A DNA stretch of 64,000 nt from Thalassia testudinum (GCA_037157565.1 JAZHRO010000054.1:14491501-14555500); one strand, 5' to 3'; counted from the first letter of the stretch, positions 21,001 through 29,570 are shown. Translations and numbers: made by a program. The notes: a model not told the origin generated them from the letters alone.

Positions 21001-21339
21001 GACATAAATTGTTCTCCCTGGACCCCCATTTTTTTCCCGCACATAGCTAAGACCCGCAGCTAATTTCACGCCCGCGAACTTCCAAATCACAAACACCAGG
21101 ACTCCCCCAGCTTCCAACCAACAAAAGCATTCACCACTAGACCACAAAAGATCGCACCTCTCCAGCAAGCAAGCCACTTCCAAAGCAAGACAAGGACGCG
21201 AAACGATTCGTCGTACCCAAACGCCGGCGCTCTCGTAGTTGGGCTGTGGCTGAGTGGGTCGCCTGGAGGCACGGCGTCCCCCGTCGGCGCTCGAAGAGGA
21301 AGAAGAGCTCGGGGAGCTGCCGGGGGACTTCGTCTCCAT
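1..21339 (-). CDS. HOS1: HOS1-like RING E3 ubiquitin ligase / nuclear pore-associated protein, partial (9 exons seen)
   Basis: Spliced minus-strand gene. The exons are 21339-21217, 20280-19887, 19778-19644, 18390-18152, 10593-10198, 10086-9928, 7512-6985, 6746-6621 and 43-1. All introns are GT-AG and the phases agree, giving 700 residues through exon 8 plus 14 in exon 9. The product shows the HOS1 hallmarks: the N-terminal Cys/His cluster around residues 64-103 (SCGHSSLCAECSQRCDVCPIC) and the ELYS-like helical middle section (residues about 300-700, with FLYYLFDRHWT and RRNLVDRMIELPWN). In Arabidopsis, HOS1 (927 aa) ubiquitinates ICE1 and CONSTANS, sits at the nuclear pore, and affects cold response, flowering and mRNA export. 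That role is transferred by homology. The C-terminal quarter lies outside the window. No stop or frameshift was seen, so the gene looks functional despite very long introns. Confidence 0.93.
1068..1212. repeat. Foldback / MITE-like inverted repeat
   Basis: About 145 bp that folds on itself. The outer arms carry repeated GTGTAC motifs (left arm from 1068, right arm ending at 1212), with about 80% complementarity by eye. The inner arms (TGGCCCATGACACC and GGTGTCATGGGCCA, around 1129-1174) are perfect complements. There is no coding capacity. A flanking duplication could not be established. Confidence 0.6.
1239..2336 (+). mobile_element. TIR-bounded non-autonomous DNA element (Pack-type candidate)
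   Basis: The left end (GAAATTATTTTTTTGCCACT, 1239-1258) is the reverse complement of the right end (AGTGGCAAAAAAAATAATTT, about 2316-2335). Similarity continues inward through GCACATATT, giving roughly 35 bp of imperfect terminal inverted repeat. The 1.1-kb interior has no transposase. It carries a 125-codon ORF (1428-1805, plus) and a Pro/Gln/Ser-rich ORF (2222-2031, minus), as expected of a Pack-type element that captured host fragments. No clear target-site duplication was found, so the superfamily is unresolved. Confidence 0.5.
1428..1805 (+). CDS. Unrecognised 125-aa ORF inside the TIR element (captured fragment?)
   Basis: The ORF starts MNGWDLLRISPSN and ends at TGA 1803-1805 or just after. 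The middle (DEDMKLYLAEHVLSQPIEWR) looks like real protein: mixed hydrophobic and charged residues with little low complexity. I do not recognise the family. It lies antisense to HOS1 within intron 8 and between inverted repeats, so a captured gene fragment is the simplest reading. It lacks an obvious promoter or polyadenylation signal. Confidence 0.35.
   Translation: MNGWDLLRISPSNLSTSTTADDLISMNPTLPSTSFPSTLKLLEATLNSDYYHLPSLINVEDEDMKLYLAEHVLSQPIEWRKHLLRSLPNTYRRSSVYVVILVNACTSDVARDQERAIIEGGIKIN
2841..3330 (-). pseudogene. copia RNase H and polyprotein C-terminus
   Basis: The minus-strand reading contains NGHLDLCSYSDVGYIGS, DRRSTTGYAIFFGGNLVSW and HIEVDYYLIQNVV, and ends beside the polypurine tract. 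These are the standard copia RNase H blocks. The reading is fairly open here but lacks any connection to an intact upstream frame because a hAT-like element sits at 3339-4023. Confidence 0.75.
3339..4023. mobile_element. hAT-like non-autonomous DNA element nested in copia
   Basis: A 685-bp insertion with terminal inverted repeats TAGGGCTGAGC (3339-3349) and GCTTAGCCCTT (4013-4023), matching at 9 of 11 bases. It is flanked by 8-bp near-duplications CCTGTAGT (3331-3338) and CTTGTAGT (4024-4031). An 8-bp duplication and a TAGGG terminus are hAT characteristics. The subterminal regions are rich in GGCCCAA/TTGGGCC in both orientations. There is no transposase. The copia RNase H reading continues in the same frame across the insertion site. 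Confidence 0.72.
4040..4622 (-). pseudogene. copia reverse transcriptase fragment
   Basis: On the minus strand, with several stops and frameshifts, one reads pieces such as FVYVDNMILT (the canonical YVDDM catalytic motif with the second Asp changed to Asn) and the block for the RT-RNase H connection (MGRQKVHPLRMSTN in one frame). Only the C-terminal half of RT is present. Confidence 0.65.
4625..4832 (-). pseudogene. copia gag N-terminal fragment
   Basis: The minus-strand ATG at 4832 opens MAPSSSSKVTSKHPFEVG, followed by VKLDETNYARWLRTF, the typical start of copia gag (the 'LDGTNYxxW' block). The frame runs into reverse-transcriptase sequence near 4622, marking a deletion junction. It is not functional. 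Confidence 0.7.
5533..5544 (-). promoter_or_regulatory. copia primer-binding site
   Basis: TGGTATCAGAGC on the minus strand is the canonical match to the 3' end of initiator tRNA-Met, used to prime reverse transcription. It sits one or two bases inside the end of the 5' LTR remnant, which fixes the element's orientation. Confidence 0.8.
5836..6143. repeat. Three-copy tandem repeat, about 105-116 bp period
   Basis: Copies start at about 5836, 5952 and 6057. Each carries GGATTGAATGT, then AGAGACAA and TCAGCCCTT-like blocks, then CCCTATAG. The third copy lacks the first dozen bases. The copies are clearly diverged, so the array is old. It lies just upstream (in the HOS1 sense) of the copia element and has no open reading frame. 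Confidence 0.7.
6621..6746 (-). CDS. HOS1: HOS1 exon 8
   Basis: Residues 659-700 (42 codons). It starts RYRYIEAYRFDRNL after the acceptor TGTCAG and ends QWRAGLV at the consensus donor GTAAGT. It follows a 238-bp intron 7 and precedes the 6.6-kb intron 8. The RYRYI(E/Q)AY motif is a recognisable HOS1 block. Confidence 0.92.
6985..7512 (-). CDS. HOS1: HOS1 exon 7 (ELYS-like core)
   Basis: Residues 483-658 (176 codons). It runs from EAARLIPEIVGPETHPKIAQ through MALTVLRCSG and AVTAIRVRVECGLL to RRNLVDRMIELPWNADEEKY and GSLLVAFFLQ. This is the centre of the ELYS-like domain. The acceptor is AAACAG and the donor CAG|GTACTT. The reading frame is intact. Confidence 0.95.
7513..9927 (-). other. HOS1 intron 6 (2.4 kb)
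   Basis: It lies between exon 6 (donor GTGTAT) and exon 7 (acceptor AAACAG). It is AT-rich and without a recognisable transposon domain. The only distinct feature is a short GAG/GAA microsatellite near 9597-9628. Confidence 0.75.
9597..9628. repeat. GAA/GAG microsatellite
   Basis: A run of GAAGAAGAAGAGG followed by repeated GAG triplets, within HOS1 intron 6. On the gene's strand it is a CTC-rich pyrimidine tract. It is far from the splice sites. Confidence 0.85.
9928..10086 (-). CDS. HOS1: HOS1 exon 6
   Basis: Residues 430-482 (53 codons). It contains FLYYLFDRHWTVNETEWWHA and VFYLLDDHTEEALQ, among the most conserved HOS1 stretches. The acceptor is TTGCAG and the donor CAG|GTGTAT. Intron 5, upstream, is only 111 bp. 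Confidence 0.95.
10198..10593 (-). CDS. HOS1: HOS1 exon 5 (start of ELYS-like region)
   Basis: Residues 298-429 (132 codons, phase 0 at both ends). It begins HLEVMTWCIKHNFLGDV after the acceptor TCTTCAG and includes AVKRAWPD, STLFIEDALANLE and LRAAADVLFL. These are conserved HOS1 blocks leading into the ELYS-like helical domain that links the protein to nucleoporins. The donor is GTATCC. It is separated from exon 4 by the 7.6-kb intron 4. Confidence 0.93.
13981..14230 (+). mobile_element. copia-type LTR-like sequence
   Basis: It begins TGTTAGAGAAAATC, a common copia LTR start. It has a TATA box (CTCTATATAAAGG, about 14,142-14,154), then an AATAATAAAAG block, and is followed by GATATCAAAGTGGG (14,220-14,233), which resembles a worn primer-binding site. 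No gag or pol of the same element follows, and no second LTR was found. It may be a remnant or a small non-autonomous element. Confidence 0.45.
14690..16640 (+). mobile_element. LINE (L1-type) ORF2 remnant, antisense in HOS1 intron 4
   Basis: Plus-strand pieces in order: the end of the endonuclease region (FKFQKSWLLEDGFHDFV), a linker (LWLKEEEFNPRFFHL), reverse transcriptase (PNGLQVFFFREF; FLWKVDFSNAYDLVSW; RRVRQGCLLAPLLFN), then directly the post-RT block (GNGHSFRFWNDD) and the zinc-binding end (VPLKVQIFLWLL, LSCPMCGSNNEDIE). The stretch that should carry the YADD catalytic box is missing at about 15,990. Multiple stops show it is dead. Confidence 0.8.
16640..17690. repeat. Region bounded by subterminal ATGTCG / GACATGTC repeats
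   Basis: Short motifs GACATGTC, ATGTCG and CGACAT recur in both orientations at 16,640-16,830 and again at 17,610-17,675, with little of either between. Within the left cluster, TTTCGCTTT (about 16,704) and AAAGCGAAA (about 16,785) form a loose hairpin. Clustering at both ends of a 1-kb block suggests a DNA transposon of the kind with subterminal repeats, but I could not define termini or a target duplication. Confidence 0.35.
17849..17947. repeat. Tandem duplication, 49-bp unit, two copies
   Basis: The unit AAAAAATGTGCCTATT through AATAAGTGC occurs at 17,849-17,898 and again at 17,899-17,947. The copies differ at one internal base (GTGCC versus GTACC) and in A-run length. It is recent, non-coding and inside HOS1 intron 4, about 200 bp from exon 4. 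Confidence 0.9.
18152..18390 (-). CDS. HOS1: HOS1 exon 4
   Basis: Residues 218-297. The 3' half, LLTGLSNVLEVL up to MLKAKQ, matches HOS1 and joins exon 5 in phase 0 at donor GTTATA. The 5' half (about 27 residues after acceptor TTTCTAG) is less familiar. It is supported mainly by the open frame and the matching phase, so the exact acceptor is the weakest splice site in the model. Confidence 0.8.
18726..18976. repeat. Tandem duplication, about 125-bp unit, two copies
   Basis: The copies at 18,726-18,851 and 18,852-18,976 share TGTAATCTTCCTT, the block CACCTCAATATTATTCTT, AAGAATATTTTGCC and AACCACCATC. They carry scattered substitutions and small indels. A weaker third partial copy of the first lines may begin near 18,665. 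The repeat is in HOS1 intron 3 and non-coding. Confidence 0.85.
19644..19778 (-). CDS. HOS1: HOS1 exon 3
   Basis: Residues 173-217. It reads on from exon 2 as ITDVCMDEGAVSSDPMLAF and then LLDEMVVKDWCKQKF, the conserved block just after the RING in HOS1. The donor GTATCC is one base into codon 218. A second possible donor (GTGAGA) lies eight bases upstream but would cost the conserved DLREI motif. Intron 2 is only 108 bp. Confidence 0.9.
19887..20280 (-). CDS. HOS1: HOS1 exon 2 (RING-like zinc finger)
   Basis: Residues 42-172. It opens with EALERLASIHPIELC after a TTAG acceptor and contains the modified RING: C64, C73, C84, H86, C90, C93, C97, C100 and C103 are all present. The segment after it, LRLYNKCIEAGLIS, is also typical of HOS1. 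The exon ends one base into codon 173 at donor GTATCC. This is the most diagnostic exon and carries the predicted E2-binding ligase module. Confidence 0.95.
20281..21216 (-). other. HOS1 intron 1 (936 bp)
   Basis: It separates the GC-rich exon 1 (donor GTACGA) from the RING exon (acceptor TTGTTAG). AT-rich, with no repeat or ORF of note. First introns of plant genes often hold enhancer-like signals, but none can be pinpointed here. Confidence 0.8.
21217..21339 (-). CDS. HOS1: HOS1 exon 1 (start codon, Ser-rich N-terminus)
   Basis: The ATG is at 21339-21337, followed by 41 codons. The peptide is rich in Ser, Arg and Pro and ends in QPNYESAGVW, matching the short disordered N-terminus and the 'PNY' motif of HOS1 proteins. 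The donor GTACGA follows TGG in phase 0. The exon is much richer in GC than the rest of the gene. No in-frame alternative start gives a better fit. Confidence 0.82.
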
Positions 21340-21532
21340 CGCGGAGGGGCACCTCGATCCCTAAATCCACTGTCGATCCGGGGTTTGCGCTGCGAAACCC
21401 GAGCTCGAGAGGAATCGAGTGCTGGTGTGAATTTCTAGGGTTTATGGCGACACGAAGAAGAAGCGAGATCGGGGAGAGAGTGGAGGGAGGTGGGGAAGGG
21501 AGGAGAGTGTGGCGGGTGGGAATGGGGGAATC

Positions 21533-21571
<39 letters not shown>

Positions 21572-22099
21572 GGTGTTGTGCGGCGAGCGGAGGTGTGTGC
21601 GTTTGCTTGTGTGAGAGACTCATTAGCGCGCTGGGCGGAAGGAGCGACCGGCCCCGACTCGGGACAACGGGTTTGCGAGAGAGCGGGTAGAATGGATTTC
21701 TGGACGTTGCGCGAGGGGATGGTGGTGATGGTGCGGATGATGGATTCTCGGCCGTTGATGGAGTGGCTTTGGGTTCCGGTGCCTTTTGCGTTTTTTCAAA
21801 TAAATGACCTAGAATGCTGGATTTAATTCGAAGTGGGGACTCCCAACAGGGCACAGCTGAGTCAAGAAAAGGTACAAACATAAACAAGAGGAAGACTGTC
21901 AACTACGACCGATGCAACGAGATAAACCTGATCATTGGAAATGGGAAAGTTGTGACAACCTATGTTGCTTGTGAAAAAGTGAGGAATGTAAGTTTTTTTC
22001 AAAGTCGATGTTTTATCACTTGCAAATTTCTCAATTAAATATTAGTATGGAGTAATTGAATAAAGGATCTCTACCAAGATAAAGATCGTTGGCTGAAGA
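21340..22099 (-). promoter_or_regulatory. HOS1: HOS1 5' untranslated / promoter region
   Basis: Upstream of the HOS1 ATG, the sequence stays GC-rich to about 21,780 and includes a CT/GA microsatellite at 21,536-21,568. On the gene's strand the microsatellite reads as a (TC)n pyrimidine tract, a common feature near plant transcription starts. I could not identify a TATA box or the exact start. The plus-strand ORFs overlapping this stretch are compositional shadows. Confidence 0.5.
21536..21568. repeat. (GA)n microsatellite, 33 bp
   Basis: An uninterrupted GAGA run. On the minus strand it is (TC)n, about 200 bp before the HOS1 start codon, so it is probably in the 5' leader or core promoter. 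Confidence 0.95.
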
Positions 22100-22309
22100 G
22101 TTTCTCAATATTTCATGATGTCAACCCAAATAATAGAAGTAATGCCATACCTTTTTTTTTTTTTTATGTGAAAAGGTTCAAATTCATTCAATAAAGAAGC
22201 AACCTTACCGAATATAGGATAAATTGGAGTCACACAAGGAACTCCGCACTGATGGAAGGAAATATAGAAATAATACCTAAACATTTGAGAATGTAGCACT
22301 TTAACTTTC

Positions 22310-23870
22310 ATTAGGGTTGCATTCCTTTTATGATATAGCTCACGGGAGCAGCAGTGTCGCTAAGAACCACTGCCTCAAGATCAGCTAAGCTCAAGGCCAA
22401 ATTGAGGCTTTGAAGAATTGCACAAGATTCCACTTCATCACTACTCGTAACATTACATTTGACTGTTGTAGTTGCCACGACTCCTCCATCAGTACCCAGC
22501 AAAATCACTGCGGTCGTAGAAGAAGAAAGCAAGACTACTGCATAAACGATTATGATAATAATCCATGTTTAACAAAGATCAAAGGTAAGGGAAGAGATAT
22601 TTGGGGCAGGGGGAATAGGCAACACAGTGTCGAAGGCAATGTGGGAGAGATAAAAGTGACACCTAGTCGTGGCAAATCTGAATACCTCCCTTACATCTAG
22701 TGCCAACTTCCCATGACGAACCTCACACCTATGCAGAAAAATAGCATGATCAAAGAGAAACAAGATTTCCCTCGAAATCATATGAGAGGAGCTCCTTTTG
22801 CACAATAAAAAATTTGTGAAACCAAGTGCCATTAATTTTATCCATCCACATGCCAAAAAAAAGCCAAACAACTCTAGCAACATGGCAATCACAAAATAGA
22901 TGCAATATATCTTATGCAGCAGAATTGCAAAGCTCGCATGTAGGGTCAATCCCATCTAATTTTCTTGCCATCAGGTGATTAAGGGGGAGAGCCTAAGCAA
23001 CAACTTTTAAAACGAAAATCTTACACAAGGAGGAGAGGAAGAGTCCATACAATTTTGCAATCTTTGAGTAGTTCTTCCGAATAGATACAATCCCTCCCCA
23101 TATCAAATAAGGAAAGAATGATATGTTGATTTGACAGAAGAGAGTCCCAAATGTACATATATTTCTAAACCAAACAAGAAGTACAACCAGAAGGCTGAAC
23201 GAATATGAAATATAGGTATATTCTTTTAAAAAAACAAAAATCCCCAAGAAATGCACAATAAGCGAAGAACAAGCATAGAAGTAAACAAGGAGATGATCAC
23301 CCATCACAATTGACATGGTGGGATGAATCTTGTTATTATAAATGAGAAAGATGCCATGTTGCATATCACTTGTAAGTTTCTTGTTTGGGACTATGTACGT
23401 AAGAACTAAGCAAGGACCTCTATCAAGACAAAAATTGCCGGTTGAATACCATCTTGAGGTACATAGATGTCAACTTGAAAGATGGGTGCAATAACATTTG
23501 GTGGCTCAAATCATTTGTATTTCAAAACCAAATAAGTGAAACAACAAGAAGGCCTAACTAAAGCAAGAAGAGATGATGTATGTGGAATGTGAATATCGCA
23601 AACCACCACTCTCTCTGATGATCACTGAAAAGGTTCTTATTCTCCCCCGTCAACAAAAGCCATAACTTCACTAACTTTTCACCAAGGGGTAAACATCAAA
23701 GCCCCCCAATAGAGGAGAGCACTTCCCAAATGGAGTACCCTTTGTAGTATTTGAGAAAATGTCGAAAGTAAGGGTTCGACTATATAACCTCTTTTACCAA
23801 ACCAAGGATCCTTACGAACTATGTTACTTGTGGTGAGTTATCATGTGATATATGCTTAAATGGATGGGGA
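22310..23870 (-). mobile_element. LINE ORF2 3' remnant (zinc-finger and RNase H domains)
   Basis: The minus strand, through several frameshifts, gives the LINE zinc-binding region (DPTCELCNSAA, then HLFCDCHVARVVWLFFG, about 22,960-22,840) and an RNase H-type domain (LLGTDGGVVATTTVKCN, ESCAILQSLNLAL, about 22,500-22,330). Positions 23,000-23,870 hold more worn LINE-like sequence. The reverse transcriptase is not present. The remnant lies upstream of HOS1 on the same strand. Confidence 0.65.
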
Positions 23871-24871
23871 ATTGTAATTTAGGGAATTATAACTAGTATG
23901 TCTAAGTAATTTGAAGAGTTAATGATTAATGGTTCAAGTGTAGATTATAGCTAGATGTATATGGACCTACAAGATTATTGTAAGTTTTCTCATTTTCTTT
24001 TCTTTTGATTTGCAATGCATGTCTACGTGCTCAAATAATGCAAAGAGAAGAACTATAAGATCGATAAGTAACTAAAACAACATTCCCTCCACGTACAAGA
24101 AAAAAAAATCCCCACCCTTTGGCTTGTATGGAAGGATGATAACCTAATTGATATAAAATCCAATTAAAGCTGATGAAATGAATGCAAAAATGAAGCGAAT
24201 ATACTTACAGCAAATCTAAAATTTTTCTCTAAGTCAATCTCAAAATCATTAACACAAGCAACTTCCTAGTAGCTTTTGTCCTAAGTACAAAAGACTATCT
24301 TGATACCTAATCAAGAAAAGGCCCTTTCCTTCTTGGAGAATAGGGAACTCACAACATAAGTTAGGGCTCAAATTCTAATAAGCCCTTAATTAAAACTAAT
24401 GGCCACCTTAGTGCCATTGGGTACTAAGAGATGATGCTTAAGATATGTTCATAGAAGTTGTGGTTTGAGCTTCTATGTAAAGAGTCATTTTATCACTAAA
24501 TGTGGAATCAAGGGCCTTCAAGCAAACAAATGGAGCAACAGGGACTCTTTATTAACATATGTTTTTAGGTGATCACGCTTACTTGAAATTTTACCGACCC
24601 AACTAAAAGTAGAAGGCTGGAAATGGGGTAAAGATCGGCACCTCCTTTACCACTGACTCCTTCCTCCATCTCCACTAACCTCTCCCTTTCTATCTCATCT
24701 CAATTCCTTGCCATCTCTAGTCCTCTCCTTTCCTTCTCTAACACATTCTCATCTCAATCAAGAGGAGTTTGTTATTGCAGCTATAGGGTGCTAGGGAAGG
24801 AGATGACAAGAGGAAGGGAGGAGGTAGAGAATTGTTTGAAGGCTAAGAAGAAGGAGAATGACCTTATTATT
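23871..24871. other. Intergenic AT-rich stretch, nothing recognised
   Basis: I see no open frame, RNA gene or repeat boundary here. Positions 24,650-24,730 are pyrimidine-rich (CTCCATCTCC-like). The stretch ends where a Tekay-type LTR begins (TGTTACGAC at 24,872). Confidence 0.7.
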
Positions 24872-25403
24872 TGTTACGACTAGAATCCGGCTCCCTACGG
24901 AACCCGAGAATGACTCGTCTCAACTAAATCCCAAGACCTAGTCGTCCAACGGGAAATAATCAAATGCACGAAACATACCACAACTACATAGGCAATGTAA
25001 CTAAACAAAATAAATAACAGGTAGCAATGGAAAAATAGAACAGAGTTCCAAACGAACAACGCGCCCCTGATGGAAAATAACATTCACTAATATAGCCATC
25101 ACAACTAAAGTGGAGAGGCATAACAAACATGCTCCAACATACTAGAGATACTCACGAACAGTAAAAGGGTCGCTGGAACAAAAAAGGGAAAGAACAAACT
25201 ACTACTAGGCTCAATTGGACCCAGCACCCTCTACAGCCGATGACGCTAGCTGCTCAACTACCTGACCTGAACATGTCTACATATATCTATGGTTAGCTAA
25301 TGCTGAGGAGAGTGGTACATAAGTATATTAAATGCATTTAAATACGAAAGAAAATCAGTAAATTATACATGTGTCTTTCCAGTTATTCATTATTATTTAT
25401 TTC
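24872..25403 (-). mobile_element. Tekay-type LTR 'B', 3' part (split by element A)
   Basis: It starts TGTTACGACTAGAATCC and continues with CCAAGACCTAGTCGTCCAAC, matching the end of the minus-orientation LTRs at 37,324, 41,634 and 52,662. It is the oldest and most diverged copy in the window. Element A was inserted into it, and the rest of the LTR resumes at 35,391. Confidence 0.75.
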
Positions 25404-28036
25404 TGAAATGACCCGTTATATTTTTAACCGGATAAGACGTTTGGAGTTTCAGTCAAACGTCTGGACACGTGCCTGGACATCTGAAAGTGGGATTTTCACT
25501 TTGCACTCTGTGAACGGGCGGTGTGCAGAGGTCTCTCTCTCCCCGCACCCTCACCCCCTTAAACCCTAACTCCCCTCCTATATAAACCCCTCACCTATTC
25601 TTCTCACACCACTCAAGCCACCACCACCTCCACCTTCTCCTTGTGAAGGTCGCACCCTCCAGCCTCCCATCCCTGTTGCTACAGCCGCGGTGAGGAAGAG
25701 AGGAGCCAACGAGGGAGAACGGGGAAGAGCAAAAGCGAGAGAGTGCGAGGGAGTGAGGGCGGGGGAGGAGGGAGACGACTGCAAGAGCTCGATGGAGCTC
25801 ATGGGAGAGAGGAGGACGCCGACGAGGAGCTTCTCAAGCTCCCATAGTTGCTGGAGCTACCGTTGCGGGCAGAGGTGCGAGCGGGGTGAGCTGCAAGGAG
25901 GTTCTGGTACTAGAGATTTTCTAGCATTAGACATCTGGCGTGACGTCCAGACGGCTGGCGAGGCACCAGGACATCCGAAGCTGAAGTCGGACGTCTGGAA
26001 GCACGTATATCGTGAGGTACGTACCTTCCTACGCTGCTTTCTGCCATGCAAAAGTTTTCAGCACAGGAGGTGTTGGGCTAAAATTGTGCCTGTGTTTTCG
26101 TACGCATGTGAAGGCTTTGGGAAGGCGTGCAATATGCTTTCCCAAGTGCTTTTGGACGTCTAACAGCATTGCCAGACGTCCGACGACCCTTCCAAACAGC
26201 TGGAAGGAGGGTGAGACGTAGAGAGTTGACCCCAGACGATCGTGGAGGGATCTAGACGTATGAGCACACCACAAGAACCACAAGGTGAGATCTGACGTCT
26301 TTTAAGACGTCTGGGACTAGAACCAGGCGTCTAATTTTGGTCAGTAACCGTGTTTTTGGGCCGTTTAAGGCCCAAACGGAATCGGATTTGCGCAAATGAA
26401 GTACCGCTGTTTTCCACTCGAGTTCCTCTACGTGTTCGCATTGAGTATCTACTATTTTGAGATCATCTAATGTACATTGGTCGCTGGAACAACTTACCAA
26501 CCGATAGCATGTTCGGGGCCCGCGGAGACGACGCGATCTGCGACACAGGCCCTCATTCCTCCCATGATACTCGATAGAGTGGTTTAATGTAATGATTAAG
26601 ATATGAATAAAGAATATGTATGCTTAGCTTAAATTGATTGAAACCCTAGGATGTGGAATAAACTTTAGGGTAGAAATGTATGAGCATGATATGGAACTAC
26701 TCTTATTTACTTGAGATGCATGTTAAAATACGAGCTGCCTGTATGAAAATGAGAAATTGAAATGTGAACCCTCAAGCTGCATGTTTATGATTGAGAACTG
26801 AATTATGAAAACACGAGTTGCGTGTATATGGATGAGGAACGAGTTATGAAACATGAGATCTGAATATGGATAAACGAGGTGAATATGAGCATGAACCCTA
26901 CCGGGAATTAGGAGTAGAACTCCTGTGTATGAAATGAATCTGGATTGTAGACAGAAAGTGCGTTGGCCCTTGTGTACGCAGTACCAAGGAGAGCAAATGT
27001 CCCTTTTTAGTGTAGAGCAGAGCTAGCCTCCCTTGGGTTATGACCCGGGGTTAGGATTGGCCCTCGCGTAGGTGGTACTTAGGCGTGCTACCAGTGTAGG
27101 GAGGGAGTAGCCACCTCACGGGGCCCAGGGTTTATCTAGCCACCCTACATCGACTTTGTTAGGCCCTTTGGGCAAACCAGGGTAGTCGGACGAGGGTATG
27201 CGGACTGTGGAGGGGCGAGACCCCTGTTCTGAGAGGACAAGGTCCTATACTATTCCATGCTGTACTTTGGACGTACCTGCTAGCAAAAATGACTGATCGC
27301 GTGTCAGTGTAGGGTAGCTACCCATGCACTTATACGCGTACCGTAGTCACCACTACGTCTCGACAGTGACCTCAGGGTGGTTGACTGGGTGTAGGACTAT
27401 CATGAGGGACTCTCCCACCAAGGAGAGCACCACGTGCACCTTCTACTCCATGGAAAAGACTGCAATCAAGATTGTTCCCACGAGGAACAAGCAAGATCAA
27501 GGAATACCTGGATACTTTAAGAAATAGATGAACCAGAAACATATAACTGAGATAAATAGAAGTGAGAAATAAACATGCTTATTGTTTTACTTTACTTGCA
27601 CTTAAATAATGTAAACATCACTCTACTCTACGTTCGCTGACTTTGTATTTTCGTAACCCTGTTCAGGACCAGGAGTTGAATAGCCCGAGTTTCCGACTGG
27701 GTGCTGGGCCTAGCCGAGCCCAGCCGTAGTGATTCTTTCAGCTCTTTCATTTTTCTACTGTTGTAGTGAGTAATGGACATATATTTTGCTGTTCCTGTTA
27801 CTTTTTGTTTCCTTTCCGTTTTCTATTGTTGTTGTGGTGACATATACTATGTTTTGAGACAGTTGTTTTGCTTTCTTTACTGCTTCGTTCTTTTCTTCTG
27901 CTTAGTTATATTGCATATGTGAATGTGGTTTATTTTCCTACTTTTTGGTTATTTCTCGTTGGACGACTAGGTCTTGGGATTAGTCAAGACGAGCCGGTCT
28001 CGGGTCCTATAGGGATCCAGGAATCAGGTCGTAACA
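25404..28036 (+). repeat. 5' LTR of element A
   Basis: About 2.63 kb. It begins near TGAAATGACCCG and ends GTCGTAACA before the primer site. It carries a TATA box at 25,579 and pairs with 32,693-35,390. Visible differences between the two LTRs are frequent (CpG-to-TpG changes, small indels), so the insertion is old relative to element D. Confidence 0.85.
25579..25585 (+). promoter_or_regulatory. TATA box of element A 5' LTR
   Basis: TATATAA within CTCCTATATAAACCCCTC. The same box stands at 32,891-32,897 in the 3' LTR. It is followed by C-rich sequence typical of LTR transcription starts. Confidence 0.6.
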
Positions 28037-28039
28037 AAA

Positions 28040-28051
28040 TGGTATTAGAGC
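28040..28051 (+). promoter_or_regulatory. Primer-binding site of element A
   Basis: TGGTATTAGAGC, three bases after the LTR end. It differs by one C-to-T change from the initiator tRNA-Met site TGGTATCAGAGC. Confidence 0.75.
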
Positions 28052-28221
28052 AAGGTTGTCCCGAGAAATGAACCAATTGGTTTAAGAATAACCACTCACA
28101 TGCATATAACTAGGATAGCCACCACAACATATCGCTTTGATATTCGTTTCCGAGTCTTTTCTCAATGTAACCCTATATCGTTGACAACTCTTATTCTATC
28201 TCTTGCGTCTCCTTGCAGGAG

Positions 28222-29120
28222 ATGCCTTATCGGGGAGTTCCCTCCTTCAAGGGAGATGAGGATCTATCTGAGGAAGAGGGCTGGCTGGAGCAGATAGAGA
28301 AGGTGTTCAACACCCTTCGCCCTCCCGTAGAGTGTCGCGTGGCCTTTGCTACATACCATCTAGAAAGCGCAGCAACACAGGTGGTGGAGAGCAGTCAGAG
28401 GCCAAGAGGGGAGAGAGCCGACGTGGGACCAGTTCGTGGCTCTCTTTTGTGAGCAGTACTTTCCGTAGACCTGGAAGGACCAGAGGAGGCAGGAGTTCCA
28501 CACTCTCCACCAGGGGACATTGGCGATTAGCGCGTACTGTACACATTTCCTAGAGTTGTCACGTTTCGCCCCAACAGCTGTGTCTACTAAGGAGGAGCGC
28601 CTGTGGAGGTTTACTGAGGAGCTCCTACCTACTAATCGGGGGTATGTCAAACCCCTGAAGCTGGCCACTTTCTCTCGTGTGGTTGAGGCAGCCATGACTT
28701 ATGAAGAGACCAACCCGGCCGCGTGAGACACCGACAATGGATGGAAGAAGCCCTACCAGTCAGAGTACTCTTAGGGTCATCGGGAGAGGAGGCACATGAC
28801 GCACGCAGGAGAGCCATCTCATTTTGCGAGGCCACCAGTGGCCTTTGGGGGCCCCAGATAGGGGCCAGTTGCCAGCACTGGACCCTCACCCAGTCGCCAG
28901 CAGGGACCTACGGAGCGACGAGGTTATGTACCCCTCTGCTACCAGTGTGGCCAGCCGGGCCACATCAGGAGGGACTGCCCATCTAGGGCCGGAGCACAGT
29001 AGATGCTCCCCGCACCGAGCGCTGGAGGTCGAGCTGGCGGTCATGGTCACCAGGCGCATGGGGGAGGACAGCAATTACAAAGAGGGTACCGGCCTATTGC
29101 TGCTCACCCGACCCAGAGTG
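28222..29120 (+). pseudogene. Tekay gag (frameshifted)
   Basis: It starts MPYRGVPSFKGDEDLSEEEG at 28,222. The gag core (EEGWLEQIEKVFNTLRPP) is followed by a frameshift near 28,382, after which TWDQFVALFCEQYFP is read in another frame. More core sequence (FTEELLPTNRGYVKPL) ends at a stop near 28,725. A CCHC zinc knuckle CYQCGQPGHIRRDC lies near 28,936-28,977. At least two frame changes and several stops rule out function. The gag would package the element RNA. Confidence 0.8.
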
Positions 29121-29143
29121 TAGCTGCTTCGTCTACACCGAGA

Positions 29144-29570
29144 GCTAAGGGACATATTAACGCCCTGACATACAGAGACGCCAACGCTTTGATTTCCGTG
29201 GTGGCAGGTATGGTTACTATTTCTGGCAGATTAGTGTACGTAATTTTTGATTCCGACGCCACCCACTCCTTCGTTGCTACAAGTTTTGCCGTAAGTTTGA
29301 GACAGGGCAGTTTACTGTTAGAGGATCCATTTGTGATCAGAGGTCCATGTGGCCAGTTGTTTGTAGCCGAGGAGGTCTACACGGACTGCGAGGTCAGTAT
29401 CGGGGGACACAGCCTCCCCGATGACCTGATTGTGATCCAGATGGAGGGTTTTGGTGTGATCCTAAGGATGGACTGGTTGTCCGCCTATCACGCCCTAGTA
29501 GACTGTTTCAGGAGGAAGATCGTCTTCTCCATACTGGATTTACCTCCCTTTGAGTTTCACGGCCAGCCGG
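29144..29570 (+). pseudogene. Tekay aspartic protease domain
   Basis: Within the open frame 29,003-29,905. The segment GHINALTYRDANALISVVAG precedes the active-site region FDSDATHSFVAT, where gypsy proteases normally have FDSGATHSF. The Gly after the catalytic Asp is replaced by Asp, so the protease is probably inactive. Further on, ILRMDWLSAYHALVDC is the usual block (canonically GMDWL). Confidence 0.8.

Noticed and set aside
21246..21826. Plus-strand ORFs (GERERE-rich) upstream of HOS1
   Set aside because: They overlap HOS1 exon 1 in antisense and the GA microsatellite and have no domain; compositional shadows.
28040..28051. Part of a tRNA gene
   Set aside because: Only a 12-base primer-site match adjacent to an LTR; no cloverleaf around it. 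The same applies at 5,533 and 51,977.
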